64,000 nucleotides of DNA. Origin: Enterovirga rhinocerotis (GTDB taxonomy: Bacteria > Pseudomonadota > Alphaproteobacteria > Rhizobiales > Beijerinckiaceae). A program made the translations under genes and the position numbers. Below are positions 45,457-55,000 of the stretch, piece by piece (the first letter of the stretch is position 1; each line of letters starts with the position of its first letter). A model generated the notes under the pieces. It saw only the letters and a list, made by a program, of their open reading frames with translations. It ran no database searches and was not told the origin of the DNA. Location of the stretch: assembly GCF_004363955.1 (NCBI RefSeq), contig NZ_SNZR01000017.1, forward strand, positions 181,879-245,878, given 5' to 3'.

Positions 45457-46671
45457 ATGGCCGCACCCTCTCCCGCCGATCTCGCTCTCGACGAGGCGGC
45501 CGACGCCGATATCCGCGACACCGCGCGCCGCTTCATCGCCCGCGAGATAACGCCCCATTACTCCACCTGGGAGCAGGCCGGGCGCGTCCCTCGCGACCTC
45601 TGGCGCAGGATGGGCGCGGCGGGTCTCCTCTGCCCCTCGCTGCCTGAGGCCTATGGCGGCGCGGAAGCGGGTCTTCGCGCCAGCATCGCGCTCATCGAGG
45701 AGATGGCGAACGCCTTCGTCGCCCTCCACGGCTTCTATACGCATTCCGAGATCTGCGCGCCCTACATCCTGCATCTCGGCTCGGAGGAGCAGAAGCGCCG
45801 CTGGCTCCCGGGCTGCGCCAGCGGCGATGTCGTGCTCGCCATCGCGATGACCGAGCCGGGAGCCGGCAGCGATCTGAAGGCGACGCGCACCATCGCCCGG
45901 CGCGATTCGGACGGATACCGCCTGACGGGGCAGAAGACCTTCATCACGAACGGCCTCCAGGCCGACCTCGTGATCGTCCTGGCGGAGATGGCGGACAGCG
46001 CCCGAAGGGCGAAGTCGCTCTTCCTGGTGGAGGCGGACCGGCCCGGCTTCGCGCGCGGCCGCGTCCTCGACAAGGTCGGGCAGAAGGCACAGGACACCAC
46101 GGAGCTGTTCTTCGACGACGTCGCGATCCCGCCGGAGAACCTTTTGGGCGAGGCGGGACGCGGCCTGAAATACCTGATGGAGTTCCTGCCGCGGGAGCGG
46201 ATCCTCGTCGGGGTCGGCTCGCTGGCCGGCGCGGAGGCCGCCTTCCGCGAGACCCTCGCCTACGTGCAGACCCGGCAGGCCTTCGGGCAGGCCATCGGCT
46301 CGTTCCAGCACCTGCGCTTCAAGCTGGCGGAGATGAAGACCGAACTCGCGGTCGGCCGCGCCTTCCTGGACCGCTGCATCCAACGGTTCGAGACCTCGGG
46401 GCTGGCGCCGGACGAGGCCGCCATGTGCAAATACTGGCTGTCGGACCTCGAGGGCAGGATCCTGGATGCCTGCGTCCAGATGCACGGCGGCTACGGCTAC
46501 ATGCGGGAATACCCGGTGGCGCGTGCCTTCGCGGATGCGCGAGCCCAGCGGATTTACGCCGGCACGAACGAGATCATGAAGGAAATCATTGCCCGTGGGC
46601 TCGAGCCGCCGGGCGACGGCAACCCGCTCCGGCCGCCGGCCGGGGACCCGAGCAGGAGGGATCGCGTTTGA
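45457..46671 (+). CDS. Acyl-CoA dehydrogenase
   Basis: A 404-residue FAD enzyme making 2-enoyl-CoA. It shows AIAMTEPGAGSDLKATRT (flavin/substrate), TGQKTFITNGLQADL, QAFGQAIGSFQHLRFKLAEM, CVQMHGGYGYMREYPVAR and RIYAGTNEIMKEII. The Ala in YAGT, where medium-chain enzymes have the catalytic Glu, matches long-chain/isovaleryl-type enzymes in which the base sits elsewhere. GTG 45448 is a possible alternative start that overlaps the previous stop. Confidence 0.93.
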   Translation: MAAPSPADLALDEAADADIRDTARRFIAREITPHYSTWEQAGRVPRDLWRRMGAAGLLCPSLPEAYGGAEAGLRASIALIEEMANAFVALHGFYTHSEICAPYILHLGSEEQKRRWLPGCASGDVVLAIAMTEPGAGSDLKATRTIARRDSDGYRLTGQKTFITNGLQADLVIVLAEMADSARRAKSLFLVEADRPGFARGRVLDKVGQKAQDTTELFFDDVAIPPENLLGEAGRGLKYLMEFLPRERILVGVGSLAGAEAAFRETLAYVQTRQAFGQAIGSFQHLRFKLAEMKTELAVGRAFLDRCIQRFETSGLAPDEAAMCKYWLSDLEGRILDACVQMHGGYGYMREYPVARAFADARAQRIYAGTNEIMKEIIARGLEPPGDGNPLRPPAGDPSRRDRV

Positions 46672-47459
46672 CCATGGACCCCGAAGCCGCGCGCGACACG
46701 CAGCCGGCTCTCCTCGCCATCGACGGGCCCGTCGCCACGATCACGCTCAACCGGCCTGGGGTGCTCAACGCCATCGACGTCGCCATGGCGGCTGCGCTGG
46801 AGCGGCTCGCCCTGCAGATCGAAGAGCGCGCCGATATCCGCGTGCTCGTGATCCGCGGCAGCGGGACGGGCTTCTGCGCCGGCGGCGATGTCAGCCATTT
46901 CACGGCCGAGCCCGAGCAGCTCGAGGCCTTCATCCGCGAGTTGCTCGGCCATTACGGCGCATTTCTGCAGACCCTGCGCCGGATGCCCCAGCTCGTGTTA
47001 ACCAGCGTCCACGGTGCGGCGGCGGGAGCCGGGTTCTCGCTCGCCTTCATGGGAGACATGACCATCGCCGCCGACACCACGCGGTTCACGCCAGCCTACC
47101 ACAAGCTCGGCGTCTCGCCCGATGGCGGAGGCACGATCGGTCTCGTCGAGGCCCTCGGGCCGCGGCGCGCGCTTCACGTCTTTCTGGCCCAGGGCAGCTT
47201 CGATGCCGCGCAGGCGGCCGCCTACGGCCTCGCGACCGCCGTGGTGCCCGCTGACGACTTGAGTGATCGGACCATGGACCTCGCCCGGCGTCTCGCGATG
47301 AATTCCCGCGAGACGATCGAGCACACGAAGCGGCTGGTCCATCGCTCGGCCCACGCCGCGATGGCCGATCAACTGGACGCGGAACGGGACGCTCTTCTCG
47401 CCTGCATGCGCTCGGACACCTTCCGAACGGCCGTGAAGCGATTTCGCGCCTCATCCTAG
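46668..47459 (+). CDS. Enoyl-CoA hydratase/isomerase (PaaG-like)
   Basis: A 263-residue crotonase-fold protein. FCAGGDVSHF forms the oxyanion region; GAAAGAGFSLAFMGDMTIAAD and KLGVSPDGGGT resemble PaaG-type isomerases, where the Asp of SPDGG is catalytic. TTG 46668 fits AGGAGGG eight bases upstream and overlaps the previous stop; ATG 46674 is an alternative. It ends the cluster, which lacks a thiolase, so the final cleavage enzyme must be elsewhere. Confidence 0.88.
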   Translation: MTMDPEAARDTQPALLAIDGPVATITLNRPGVLNAIDVAMAAALERLALQIEERADIRVLVIRGSGTGFCAGGDVSHFTAEPEQLEAFIRELLGHYGAFLQTLRRMPQLVLTSVHGAAAGAGFSLAFMGDMTIAADTTRFTPAYHKLGVSPDGGGTIGLVEALGPRRALHVFLAQGSFDAAQAAAYGLATAVVPADDLSDRTMDLARRLAMNSRETIEHTKRLVHRSAHAAMADQLDAERDALLACMRSDTFRTAVKRFRASS

Positions 47460-47545
47460 CGCGGTCGGCTCCGGGACCTGCTCGACGGGAGACGGAGGCG
47501 GCGCGGCGCCTTCGATCGAACGCCGCCGGCAGGAGCCCGAGGCCG

Positions 47546-47830
47546 CTACGGCGTGCCGGTCTTCCGGTAGACCCAGTATCCGGCCATGACGATCAGCGAG
47601 CCGGTCACGGCCGACACGATGTCCCTCAGCGAGATCGCGATCCGGTCGAGATTGGGGAACAGGCCGAACGCCCAGAACAGCACACCGCCGACGAGGGCGC
47701 CGCAGAGGCCGAGCCCGAGATTGCCGAAGAGCCCGAAGCCCCGGCGGTCCCAGTTGAGCAGCGCGCCGGCCAGGGCACCGCCGATGATCCCCACGATGAT
47801 CCAGACAAGAACCCGATCCATCGTCGGCAT
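47546..47830 (-). CDS. GlsB/YeaQ/YmgE family membrane protein
   Basis: A 94-residue protein with three hydrophobic segments and the glycine-rich pattern GIIGGALAGALLNWDRRG and GNLGLGLCGALVGGVLFW, typical of the transglycosylase-associated (Tag) family induced by stress. The function is not known. ATG 47830 is supported by GGAGAG seven bases upstream; a GTG two codons earlier is less likely. Confidence 0.85.
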   Translation of the reverse strand: MPTMDRVLVWIIVGIIGGALAGALLNWDRRGFGLFGNLGLGLCGALVGGVLFWAFGLFPNLDRIAISLRDIVSAVTGSLIVMAGYWVYRKTGTP

Positions 47831-47999
47831 GACCACTCTCCGCCCTTTTGTCGCAGATCCATATCGACATGCCGCGCGCGCCGAGGGAAGCCCTCCCGGT
47901 CACAATCGCGGCGGTCTCGTCCGTCCGATAGCGATCACGATCCAAAGCGCAACTCGGGCGTTCCCGCTCTGCAGTGTTTCGGGGCCCTTGGAGGCTATG

Positions 48000-48269
48000 A
48001 TGGATTGGGTCGATCTGAACGGAGCCACGCCCCTCCGGGCGGGCTGGTATGCGGCGATCACGCGCTGGCGGACCCAGAGCGGCCGGATCCCGACCGCGTG
48101 CTGGTGGAGCGGAACCAAGTGGGGGCTCGCCGATCCGACCAGGATCGCCTGCTTTTTCCCGCAGCCCTTCGACCGCGCGCACGATGCCGTCAGCAAGGCG
48201 TTCGATCTCGAGGAGACCGGCGTGGAGACGCCCCTCCGCACATCGTCCCTCGCCGCAGCCGCAGGCTGA
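48000..48269 (+). CDS. Small hypothetical protein
   Basis: An 89-residue Trp-rich protein starting MDWVDLNGATPLRAGWYAAI, with CWWSGTKWGLADPTRIACFF. I do not recognise a family with certainty; the GWY...W...W spacing faintly recalls DUF551-like small proteins. A strong TTGGAGG lies five bases upstream of ATG 48000, which supports translation. It stands alone between a stress membrane protein and an aldehyde dehydrogenase. Confidence 0.5.
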   Translation: MDWVDLNGATPLRAGWYAAITRWRTQSGRIPTACWWSGTKWGLADPTRIACFFPQPFDRAHDAVSKAFDLEETGVETPLRTSSLAAAAG

Positions 48270-48515
48270 CCCGGCCGCCGGATCGGCCGGGGTCTCCGCC
48301 TCGCGGTCCCGAGCCGGGGACGCGAGGCGATGATCTCGATGAACGTTTGCGGGCCGGCGATGGCGCCATTCTGCGCGTGCCAGCCTTTCGAATTTCGCAG
48401 GGAGGGGCTGGCAGCCCGCCCCCGTCATTGGTAGCCTCTGCCCCTACGCTCTATATCCAACGGAATATAATGAGCTGCGTCGGCCCGAGTCGGTCCGGCA
48501 CTCAGGGAGAGACCT

Positions 48516-50012
48516 ATGACATACCAGGACAAGCCCGGAGCGTTCCGGCCGGCCTATCTCGACGGCAAGCTCAAGAAGCTGTTCATCGACGGCCAGTGGG
48601 TCGAAGCCCGCTCGGGCAAGACGTTCCAGAGCCATAACCCGGCGACGGGCGAGGTCCTCGCCGATGTCGCCGAGGGTGACGCGGCCGATATCGACCGCGC
48701 CGTCGAAGCGGCCCGGCGCGCCTTCGAGGGTCCCTGGAGCAAGTGGAAGCCGGCCGAGCGCCAGCTGCTGCTCCTCCGCCTCGCCGACCTCATCGAGGAG
48801 AACATCGAAGAGCTCGCGACGCTCGACACGCTCGACATGGGCGCGCCGATCTCGCGGACGCGCGGCAACAAGCAGCGCGCCGTCGGCATGCTGCGCTACT
48901 ATGCGGCCCATGCCGTCACCATCCATGGCGAGACGATCGAGAACTCGCTGCCGGGCGACATCTTCTCCTACACGCTGAAGGAGCCGGTCGGCGTCGTCGG
49001 CGCCATCATCCCCTGGAACGGCCCGCTGACGGCGACGCTCTGGAAGATCGGCCCGGCTCTCGCGACCGGCTGCACGGTCGTGCTCAAGCCCGCCGAGGAA
49101 GCGCCGCTGACCCCGCTGCGCATCGCCGAGCTTTGCGAGCAGGCGGGCGTGCCGCCGGGCGTGGTCAACGTCGTGCCGGGTTACGGCGAGACGGCCGGCG
49201 CGGCCCTCTCGGGCCATATGGGCGTCGACAAGGTCGCCTTCACCGGCTCGCACGTCACGGGCCAGAAGATCGTCCAGGCCTCGGCCAACAACCTCAAGCG
49301 CGTCTCGCTCGAGCTCGGCGGCAAGTCGCCCGACATCGTCTTCGCCGATGCCGATCTCGATGCCGCCGTGCCGGGCGCGGCCATGGCGGTCTTCGCCAAT
49401 TCCGGCCAGATCTGCTCGGCCGGAACGCGCCTCTTCGTCGAGCGCAAGATCTATGACGAGTTCACCGCCCGCGTCGCCGAGTTCAGCCGCTCGCTCAAGG
49501 TCGGCGACGGCATCGATCCGGAGGTGCAGGTCGGCCCGCTCGTCTCGACCGAGCAGCTCGACCGCGTGACCGGCTATCTGAAGGTCGGCCAGGAGGAAGG
49601 CGCCAAGGCCCTCGCCGGCGGCGCGCGCCTCACTGACGGTGCGCTGTCGAAGGGCTTCTTCGTGCCGCCGACCGTCTTCGCGAACGTGAAGGACGACATG
49701 CGGATCGCCCGCGAGGAAATCTTCGGGCCCGTGATCTCGGCCATCCCGTTCGACGATATCGACGAGGTGATCAAGCGCGGCAACAACACCGATTTCGGCC
49801 TCGGCAGCGGGCTTTGGACGCGCGACGTGTCGAAGGCGCACAAGATCGCCAAGAGCCTCCGCGCCGGCTCGGTCTGGGTGAATTGCTACCAGGCGATGGA
49901 CCCCGCCGTGCCCTTCGGCGGCTACAAGATGTCGGGCTACGGCCGCGAATCCGGGCTCCAGCACGTCGAGGAGTACCTCAACGTCAAGGCGGTCTGGATC
50001 AAGACCGCGTAA
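48516..50012 (+). CDS. Aldehyde dehydrogenase (NAD(P)+)
   Basis: A 498-residue enzyme of the betaine/phenylacetaldehyde dehydrogenase-like class. GVVGAIIPWNGPLTATLWKI, KPAEEAPLTPLRIAELCEQAG, VAFTGSHVTGQKI, LELGGKSPDIVFADAD and the catalytic Cys300 in NSGQICSAGTRLFVERK are present, with EEIFGPVISAIPFDDIDEV. It is preceded by a 246-base gap and stands alone, so the substrate is unclear. Confidence 0.93.
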   Translation: MTYQDKPGAFRPAYLDGKLKKLFIDGQWVEARSGKTFQSHNPATGEVLADVAEGDAADIDRAVEAARRAFEGPWSKWKPAERQLLLLRLADLIEENIEELATLDTLDMGAPISRTRGNKQRAVGMLRYYAAHAVTIHGETIENSLPGDIFSYTLKEPVGVVGAIIPWNGPLTATLWKIGPALATGCTVVLKPAEEAPLTPLRIAELCEQAGVPPGVVNVVPGYGETAGAALSGHMGVDKVAFTGSHVTGQKIVQASANNLKRVSLELGGKSPDIVFADADLDAAVPGAAMAVFANSGQICSAGTRLFVERKIYDEFTARVAEFSRSLKVGDGIDPEVQVGPLVSTEQLDRVTGYLKVGQEEGAKALAGGARLTDGALSKGFFVPPTVFANVKDDMRIAREEIFGPVISAIPFDDIDEVIKRGNNTDFGLGSGLWTRDVSKAHKIAKSLRAGSVWVNCYQAMDPAVPFGGYKMSGYGRESGLQHVEEYLNVKAVWIKTA

Positions 50013-50029
50013 CGCTTCTCTGCCCTGGG

Positions 50030-50086
50030 GCACGCTGCTGTTTCACGGAAACGCCAGCGTGCTCTAAGTTATTGTTAAAGCATGCT
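50030..50086. repeat. Nested palindromic repeat
   Basis: Outer arms GCACGCTG/CAGCGTGC (50030-50037, 50055-50062) enclose inner arms GTTTC/GAAAC (50040-50052). It is followed by CTCTAAGTTATTG and an AGCATGCT palindrome. The CTAAGTTA motif also adjoins the repeats at 9529-9626, suggesting one family. It fills the gap between two convergent genes. Confidence 0.7.
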
Positions 50087-51346
50087 CTAGCGGGCCGCCT
50101 CCAGGAGGCGGCCTGCTTCGAAGAAGCGAGCCGGGTTGACCGGCTCGCCGTCGATCCGCGTCTCGTAATGAAGATGGGTGCCGGTCGACCGGCCCGTCGA
50201 GCCCGCGCGCCCTACGATCTGACCGAGGTCCACGCGCTGGCCGGGCGCGACGGTGATCGCCGAGAGATGCGCGTAGCGCGTCGAGACGCCGCCCTCGTGC
50301 TCGACCTCGACCATGTTGCCGTAGCCGCCGCTGTAATCGGCGACCGTCACCCGCCCCGCGGCCGTCGATCGGACGGGAGCCCCGGCCTCCGCGCGGAAAT
50401 CCACTCCGGTATGCATCGCGGCCGCGCGGTTGAAGGGATCGAGCCGGGCGCCGAAGGAACTCGTCTGTTCGAGCGGGCCGAACATCGGCCGGCCGAGCGG
50501 CAAGGACCGGGCGACGGAACCCAGCCGCTCGAGTTCCCCGACGCTGCCTTCCGCGTCGGCGGCGATCGGCCTGAGGCCCGCGGCGTCGAAGGCTTGAGGC
50601 AGCGGAACGAAGGGGCCGCCCGTCGCCGGCTCGCGCGGCGAGAGACGCGACACGGGCAGACGGGTTGCCTCCAGCGCGAGCCGCAGGCGCGTCACCCGCT
50701 CGCGGGCCGCCTGCCGGATCGTCTCGGCCGAACCCACCGCAGCCGCGGAGGCCCGCCCCAGCGACAGCTCGACGCCCGACAGCCGGTCGGGAACCGAAGG
50801 CACCGCCGGCGCGTGTCCGCGCAGCCGCAGGTCCAGCGGTTCCGCCGCGACGGGCATCGGCTTCGCGCCCGGCATGGTCGGGATGGATCCCGTCGTCTCG
50901 ACCGCGCGGCTCGGCAGCAGGGTCCCGGCGGGCTCGGGGAGGAGCCGGGACGGCGCCGATCCCGAGAGCCGGTCGGCCAGGGAGGCGATCCAGATCTGGC
51001 GGGACTCGATCTCGGCCTGCCGCGTCGTCAGGGCGTCGACCCGGGCCGCGAAGGCCTTTCGCTCGACGAGGCCCGAGGTGATCTCGCGCTCCAGCCTGTT
51101 TCTCAGATCGGCGACCCGATCCTCGTAGGCGATCCGCATCTCGGTCTGCCGGGCGAGGAAGGTCTGAGCGAACTCGTCACGGAAGAGGATGTACCAGGTC
51201 GCCGCCCCGCCCCAGAGCGTCGTCGCGAGCGTGAGGGCGCAGAGTGCCAGGACGATCTTCGGGCTGATTCCTGCCTGCACCGGCTCGCGTGTCGCGGGGC
51301 GCGCGAAGTCCTTGGCGGGAGGATGGCGGGGATGGCGGTTCGGCAT
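50087..51346 (-). CDS. M23 family metallopeptidase (LytM domain)
   Basis: A 419-residue inner-membrane-anchored peptidoglycan hydrolase candidate. One membrane helix (about residues 28-52), a coiled-coil (about 60-115), a Pro-rich linker, and a C-terminal LytM domain with HTGVDFRAEAGAPVRSTAAG and the zinc ligands of GTHLHYETRIDGEPVNP. Both metal motifs are intact, so it may be active in cell-wall remodelling rather than a regulatory EnvC type. Confidence 0.9.
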   Translation of the reverse strand: MPNRHPRHPPAKDFARPATREPVQAGISPKIVLALCALTLATTLWGGAATWYILFRDEFAQTFLARQTEMRIAYEDRVADLRNRLEREITSGLVERKAFAARVDALTTRQAEIESRQIWIASLADRLSGSAPSRLLPEPAGTLLPSRAVETTGSIPTMPGAKPMPVAAEPLDLRLRGHAPAVPSVPDRLSGVELSLGRASAAAVGSAETIRQAARERVTRLRLALEATRLPVSRLSPREPATGGPFVPLPQAFDAAGLRPIAADAEGSVGELERLGSVARSLPLGRPMFGPLEQTSSFGARLDPFNRAAAMHTGVDFRAEAGAPVRSTAAGRVTVADYSGGYGNMVEVEHEGGVSTRYAHLSAITVAPGQRVDLGQIVGRAGSTGRSTGTHLHYETRIDGEPVNPARFFEAGRLLEAAR

Positions 51347-51413
51347 GACGGACCGTCGAATGGAACGGCCCGCATTAGGACGGCATTAGCGTTAAGGAAG
51401 AGCGAAGCGCCGA

Positions 51414-51893
51414 TCAGAGGGCGCGGGCCGCCTCGAGCACCTCGGCCGCATGACCCGGCACCGAGACCTTCCGCCAGACCCGCGCGATCCGGCCCTCGCG
51501 ATCGATCAGGAAGGTGGCGCGCTCGATCCCCATATACTTGCGGCCCCACATGCTCTTCTGCACCCAGACGCCGTAGGCTTCGGCAACGGCCTGGTCCTCG
51601 TCGGCCGCGAGCGTGATCGCGAGGTCGTGCTTGCGCGCGAATTTCGCCTTGCCGGCCACGCTGCCGATCGAGATGCCGACGATCTCGGCCCCGGCCGATT
51701 CGAAGGCCCCCTTGAGGCTCGTGAAATCCTTGGCCTCCGCCGTGCATCCGCTCGTGTCATCCTTCGGGTAGAAGAAGACGACGACCGTCCGGCCGCGAAG
51801 CGATTCGAGCGAGACGGGTCGGCCTGCCGAGTCCGGGAGGGTGAAGGATGGCGCCGCCGAGCCGATCTCCAGCGAGTCGCTTGCAACTGTCAT
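51414..51893 (-). CDS. bcp: Thioredoxin-dependent peroxiredoxin, Bcp type
   Basis: A 159-residue peroxiredoxin that reduces hydroperoxides. The peroxidatic Cys lies in FYPKDDTSGCTAEAKDF; the resolving Cys usually five residues later is Lys, so it should work as a 1-Cys form or use another partner. The chain continues VGISIGSVAGKAKFARKHDL. ATG 51893 gives MTVASDSLEIG and has GGAAAGG upstream. It is divergent from the AsmA/YhdP-like gene. Confidence 0.92.
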   Translation of the reverse strand: MTVASDSLEIGSAAPSFTLPDSAGRPVSLESLRGRTVVVFFYPKDDTSGCTAEAKDFTSLKGAFESAGAEIVGISIGSVAGKAKFARKHDLAITLAADEDQAVAEAYGVWVQKSMWGRKYMGIERATFLIDREGRIARVWRKVSVPGHAAEVLEAARAL

Positions 51894-52020
51894 GGCGCCT
51901 TCCTTTCGTCGGATTAGGGGTGTCTGAGGGACGGGCGCCCGATGCCGGGGCTCGCCCGGGGCCGCCGCCACCCCTATACCCAATCGCGGCCCCGCGCCGC
52001 CATTCATCTGTGCGAGCTGA

Positions 52021-55000
52021 ATGAGGATCAAGGCGAAGCTCCCACGTCGAGACGCTCGGTCGGGGCCGAAGCGCCGGCGGGCCGGCCTTCGCGCGGTGCA
52101 GGGCTGTGCCTATGTCCTCGCCGGGCTCCTCGTCATCGTGGCGGTCGCCGCGGGCGGGTTCTACCTGCGCCTCGCAGCCTCGCCTCTCAACCTCGCGGAT
52201 TACAAGGGACGGCTCGAAGAGGCGCTGACCTCGCGCCTCGGCGCCGGGTGGCGGGTCACGGTCGACGAAACGGTGCTCGAACTGTACGGCGGCAAGCCGG
52301 CCCTGCGGGCGGGCGGGCTCGAGATCCGCAACCCCGTCGGCATCACCGTCGTCCGCACGCCCTGGGCGCTCGTCAGCCTGAATCCGCTCTCCCTGCTCGT
52401 CGGCCATGTCTCGCCGCGCGAGATCGAACTGCGCGACGTCCATCTTCGCGGCGTGATCGCGAAGGACGGGACGCTCTCCTTCTCCAGCGCCCTCGACGGC
52501 CCCGCCATCGCCGCTCCGCCGCTGCCCGAGGGGACCCCCTCGACGGGATCCGCTTCCCCCGAGGCCGCGGCGCCCGACGTCGCGGTGCCGCCGACGCCGG
52601 CTTCCGGCGAGGCGCAGGCGCCCTCCGTCGTCTCGACCGCCGTCGCCTCGCTCATCCGTCCTCTGGTGGAATCCTCGGGGCTGATCGGCGCGCTGGACCG
52701 CGCCCGCCTCGTCGACGCGAACCTCTCGCTGCTCGGCTATGACGGCCGCGAACGCGTCGCCTTCCGGCGCGTGAACGCCGTGTTCGAACAGGTCGAAGGC
52801 GGCGACCGACGCTTCGACCTGGAACTCCAGGGGGTGCGCGGCGACTGGCACGTCCACGGCACGGTCGGCGGGCGCAGGGGCCATCCGACATCGATCGAGG
52901 CGGAGGGTGTCCCGCTCGCCGACATCATGCTCCTGGCGGGCCTCTCGAAGGTGCCCGTCGCGTCCGACGTCAAGATCAGCGCATCGCTGGCCACCGCGTT
53001 CGGGCGCGGCCGGCTCGATCATCTCTCGGGACGCCTGCACAGCTCGGCGGGGACCATCGCCCGGAAGGGCAGCGCGCCCATCCGGCTCGACGGTGCCTCC
53101 GCGCAGGTGCAGTGGGACGAGACGAGCCGGGTTCTCGCCATCCCGGCCCTGACCGTCCAGAGCGAGGGAACACGGGTCGTGCTCGACGGCTCCGTCGCCC
53201 TGGCGGAACTCGGCCGCTGGCGGATCGGATTGTCGGGCCGCGACGTCGTCGTGGCGGCCCTCGACCCCCAGCACCCCGCCTTCCGCCTCGGCTCGGTGCA
53301 GGCGGAGGCACTCGTCGGCGAGGACTCGATCAGGCTCGATAAGCTGGCGCTGAAGGGCGAAGGCGTCGACATGGCGCTGACGGGCAGCTTCACGCCCAAC
53401 TCGACCACGGAAATCCTGTCCGGCCGGCTCGACGTGAAGGGCACCGATGCCCTTCGCCTCGTGCGGCTCTGGCCGGATACGATCACGCCCGACCTGCGCG
53501 CCTATCTGGCCAAGAGGCTTCTCTCGGGCTCGGTCGAGCAGCTGACCCTGTCCGCGGCGCTCGACGCGCAGGACATGAAGGCGGCCTTCTCCGACGCGCC
53601 CATGACGGAGCGATCCGTCTCGCTGAGCTTTGCGGCATCCGGGATCGGCCTGTCGGTCGTGGACGGCCTGCCGCCGCTGCGGGATCTCACCGTCGCCGGA
53701 ACCACCTCGGGAACGCACGTCTCCCTGAAGGCCGAGGACGGCGCGATCGCGATGCCCGACGGCCGGCGCCTGTCCTTCTCCGACGCGAGCTATCTCCACA
53801 CGACGCTGCATCAGCCGGGCAGCGCCGCGACCATCGGGTTCCGCATCCAGGGCGGCCTCGACGCGCTCGCCTCCTTCGTGCGCTCGCCCCTCATCGCCGA
53901 AGCCGGCCTGCCGGAGATCGACCCCGCCGCCGTGCGGGGTCGGCTCGACCTGAAGGCCTCGCTGCCGCTGATCCCGGGAACCATCCCTCCCCTCTCCGAT
54001 CTTGCCATCGACGTCACCGGCAATCTGTCCGACGTCGTCGTCGACAAGCTGCCCGGCAAGGAGCGGCTCGAGGCGGGAGCCTTCACGGTGTCGCGCGAAG
54101 CCGGCCTTCTCACGATCAAGGGGGACGGCAGGCTGAGCGGCGTGCCGACTGCATTCGACCTCCGCCTGCCCCGGACGGGGACCGGCGAGCTGCTCGTCTC
54201 CGCGACGCTGGACGAGGCCGCGCGCGGGCGCCGGGGCCTGCCCGTCGCGCCCGTCCTCACCGGGCCGGTCGCAGTGAAGGTCGCCGTTCCGCTCGGCGCG
54301 AAGGGAGTGCCACGCGTCGAGGCCGATCTCGCGCGGGCGGGAATCGACGGGCTTCTCCCCGGTTGGCAGAAGGCGCCGGGCAGACCCGGGCGCGTCAGCT
54401 TCACGAAGACCGAGACGGGCGGCGTGACGGAACTGCGCGATCTTCAGGTGGAATCCGGCAGCGTGCAGATCCGCGGGCTTCTCGGCCTCGGGCAGACCGG
54501 CGCCGTCGAACGCGCCGACATCACGAGCCTGCGTTTGTCGCCCGGCGACGACATGAAGGCCCAGCTCGAGCGCAGCGGCGGTGTCTACCGGCTGGTCGTG
54601 CGGGGCAACAACATCGATGCGCGCCCATTCCTCAAATGGATCAACGCGGCGCCGGCCAAGGGTGCCGCGGCGCGCGAGAGCCAGGACATCGAGCTCGATC
54701 TCTCGAGCACCATCCTCAGCGGGTTCAACGACGAGGCCATGACGAACGTCTCGGCCAAGGGCTCCGTCCGGGACGGGGACCTGCGGGCGTTGCAGTTCGC
54801 CGGCCGGTTCCGCAGCGCCGCCGTCGAGGCCCAGCTCGCCAAGCGCGATGCCGGAGCGCCGATCCTCGCCCTTCGCTCCGGCGATGCCGGCGCGACGCTG
54901 CGCTTCCTCGATCTCTACCGGCGCATGACGTCCGGACGCCTCACGGTCGACGCCCGGACGGGCGACGGCGTCCAGGAGGGCCGGATCACGATCGACGAAT

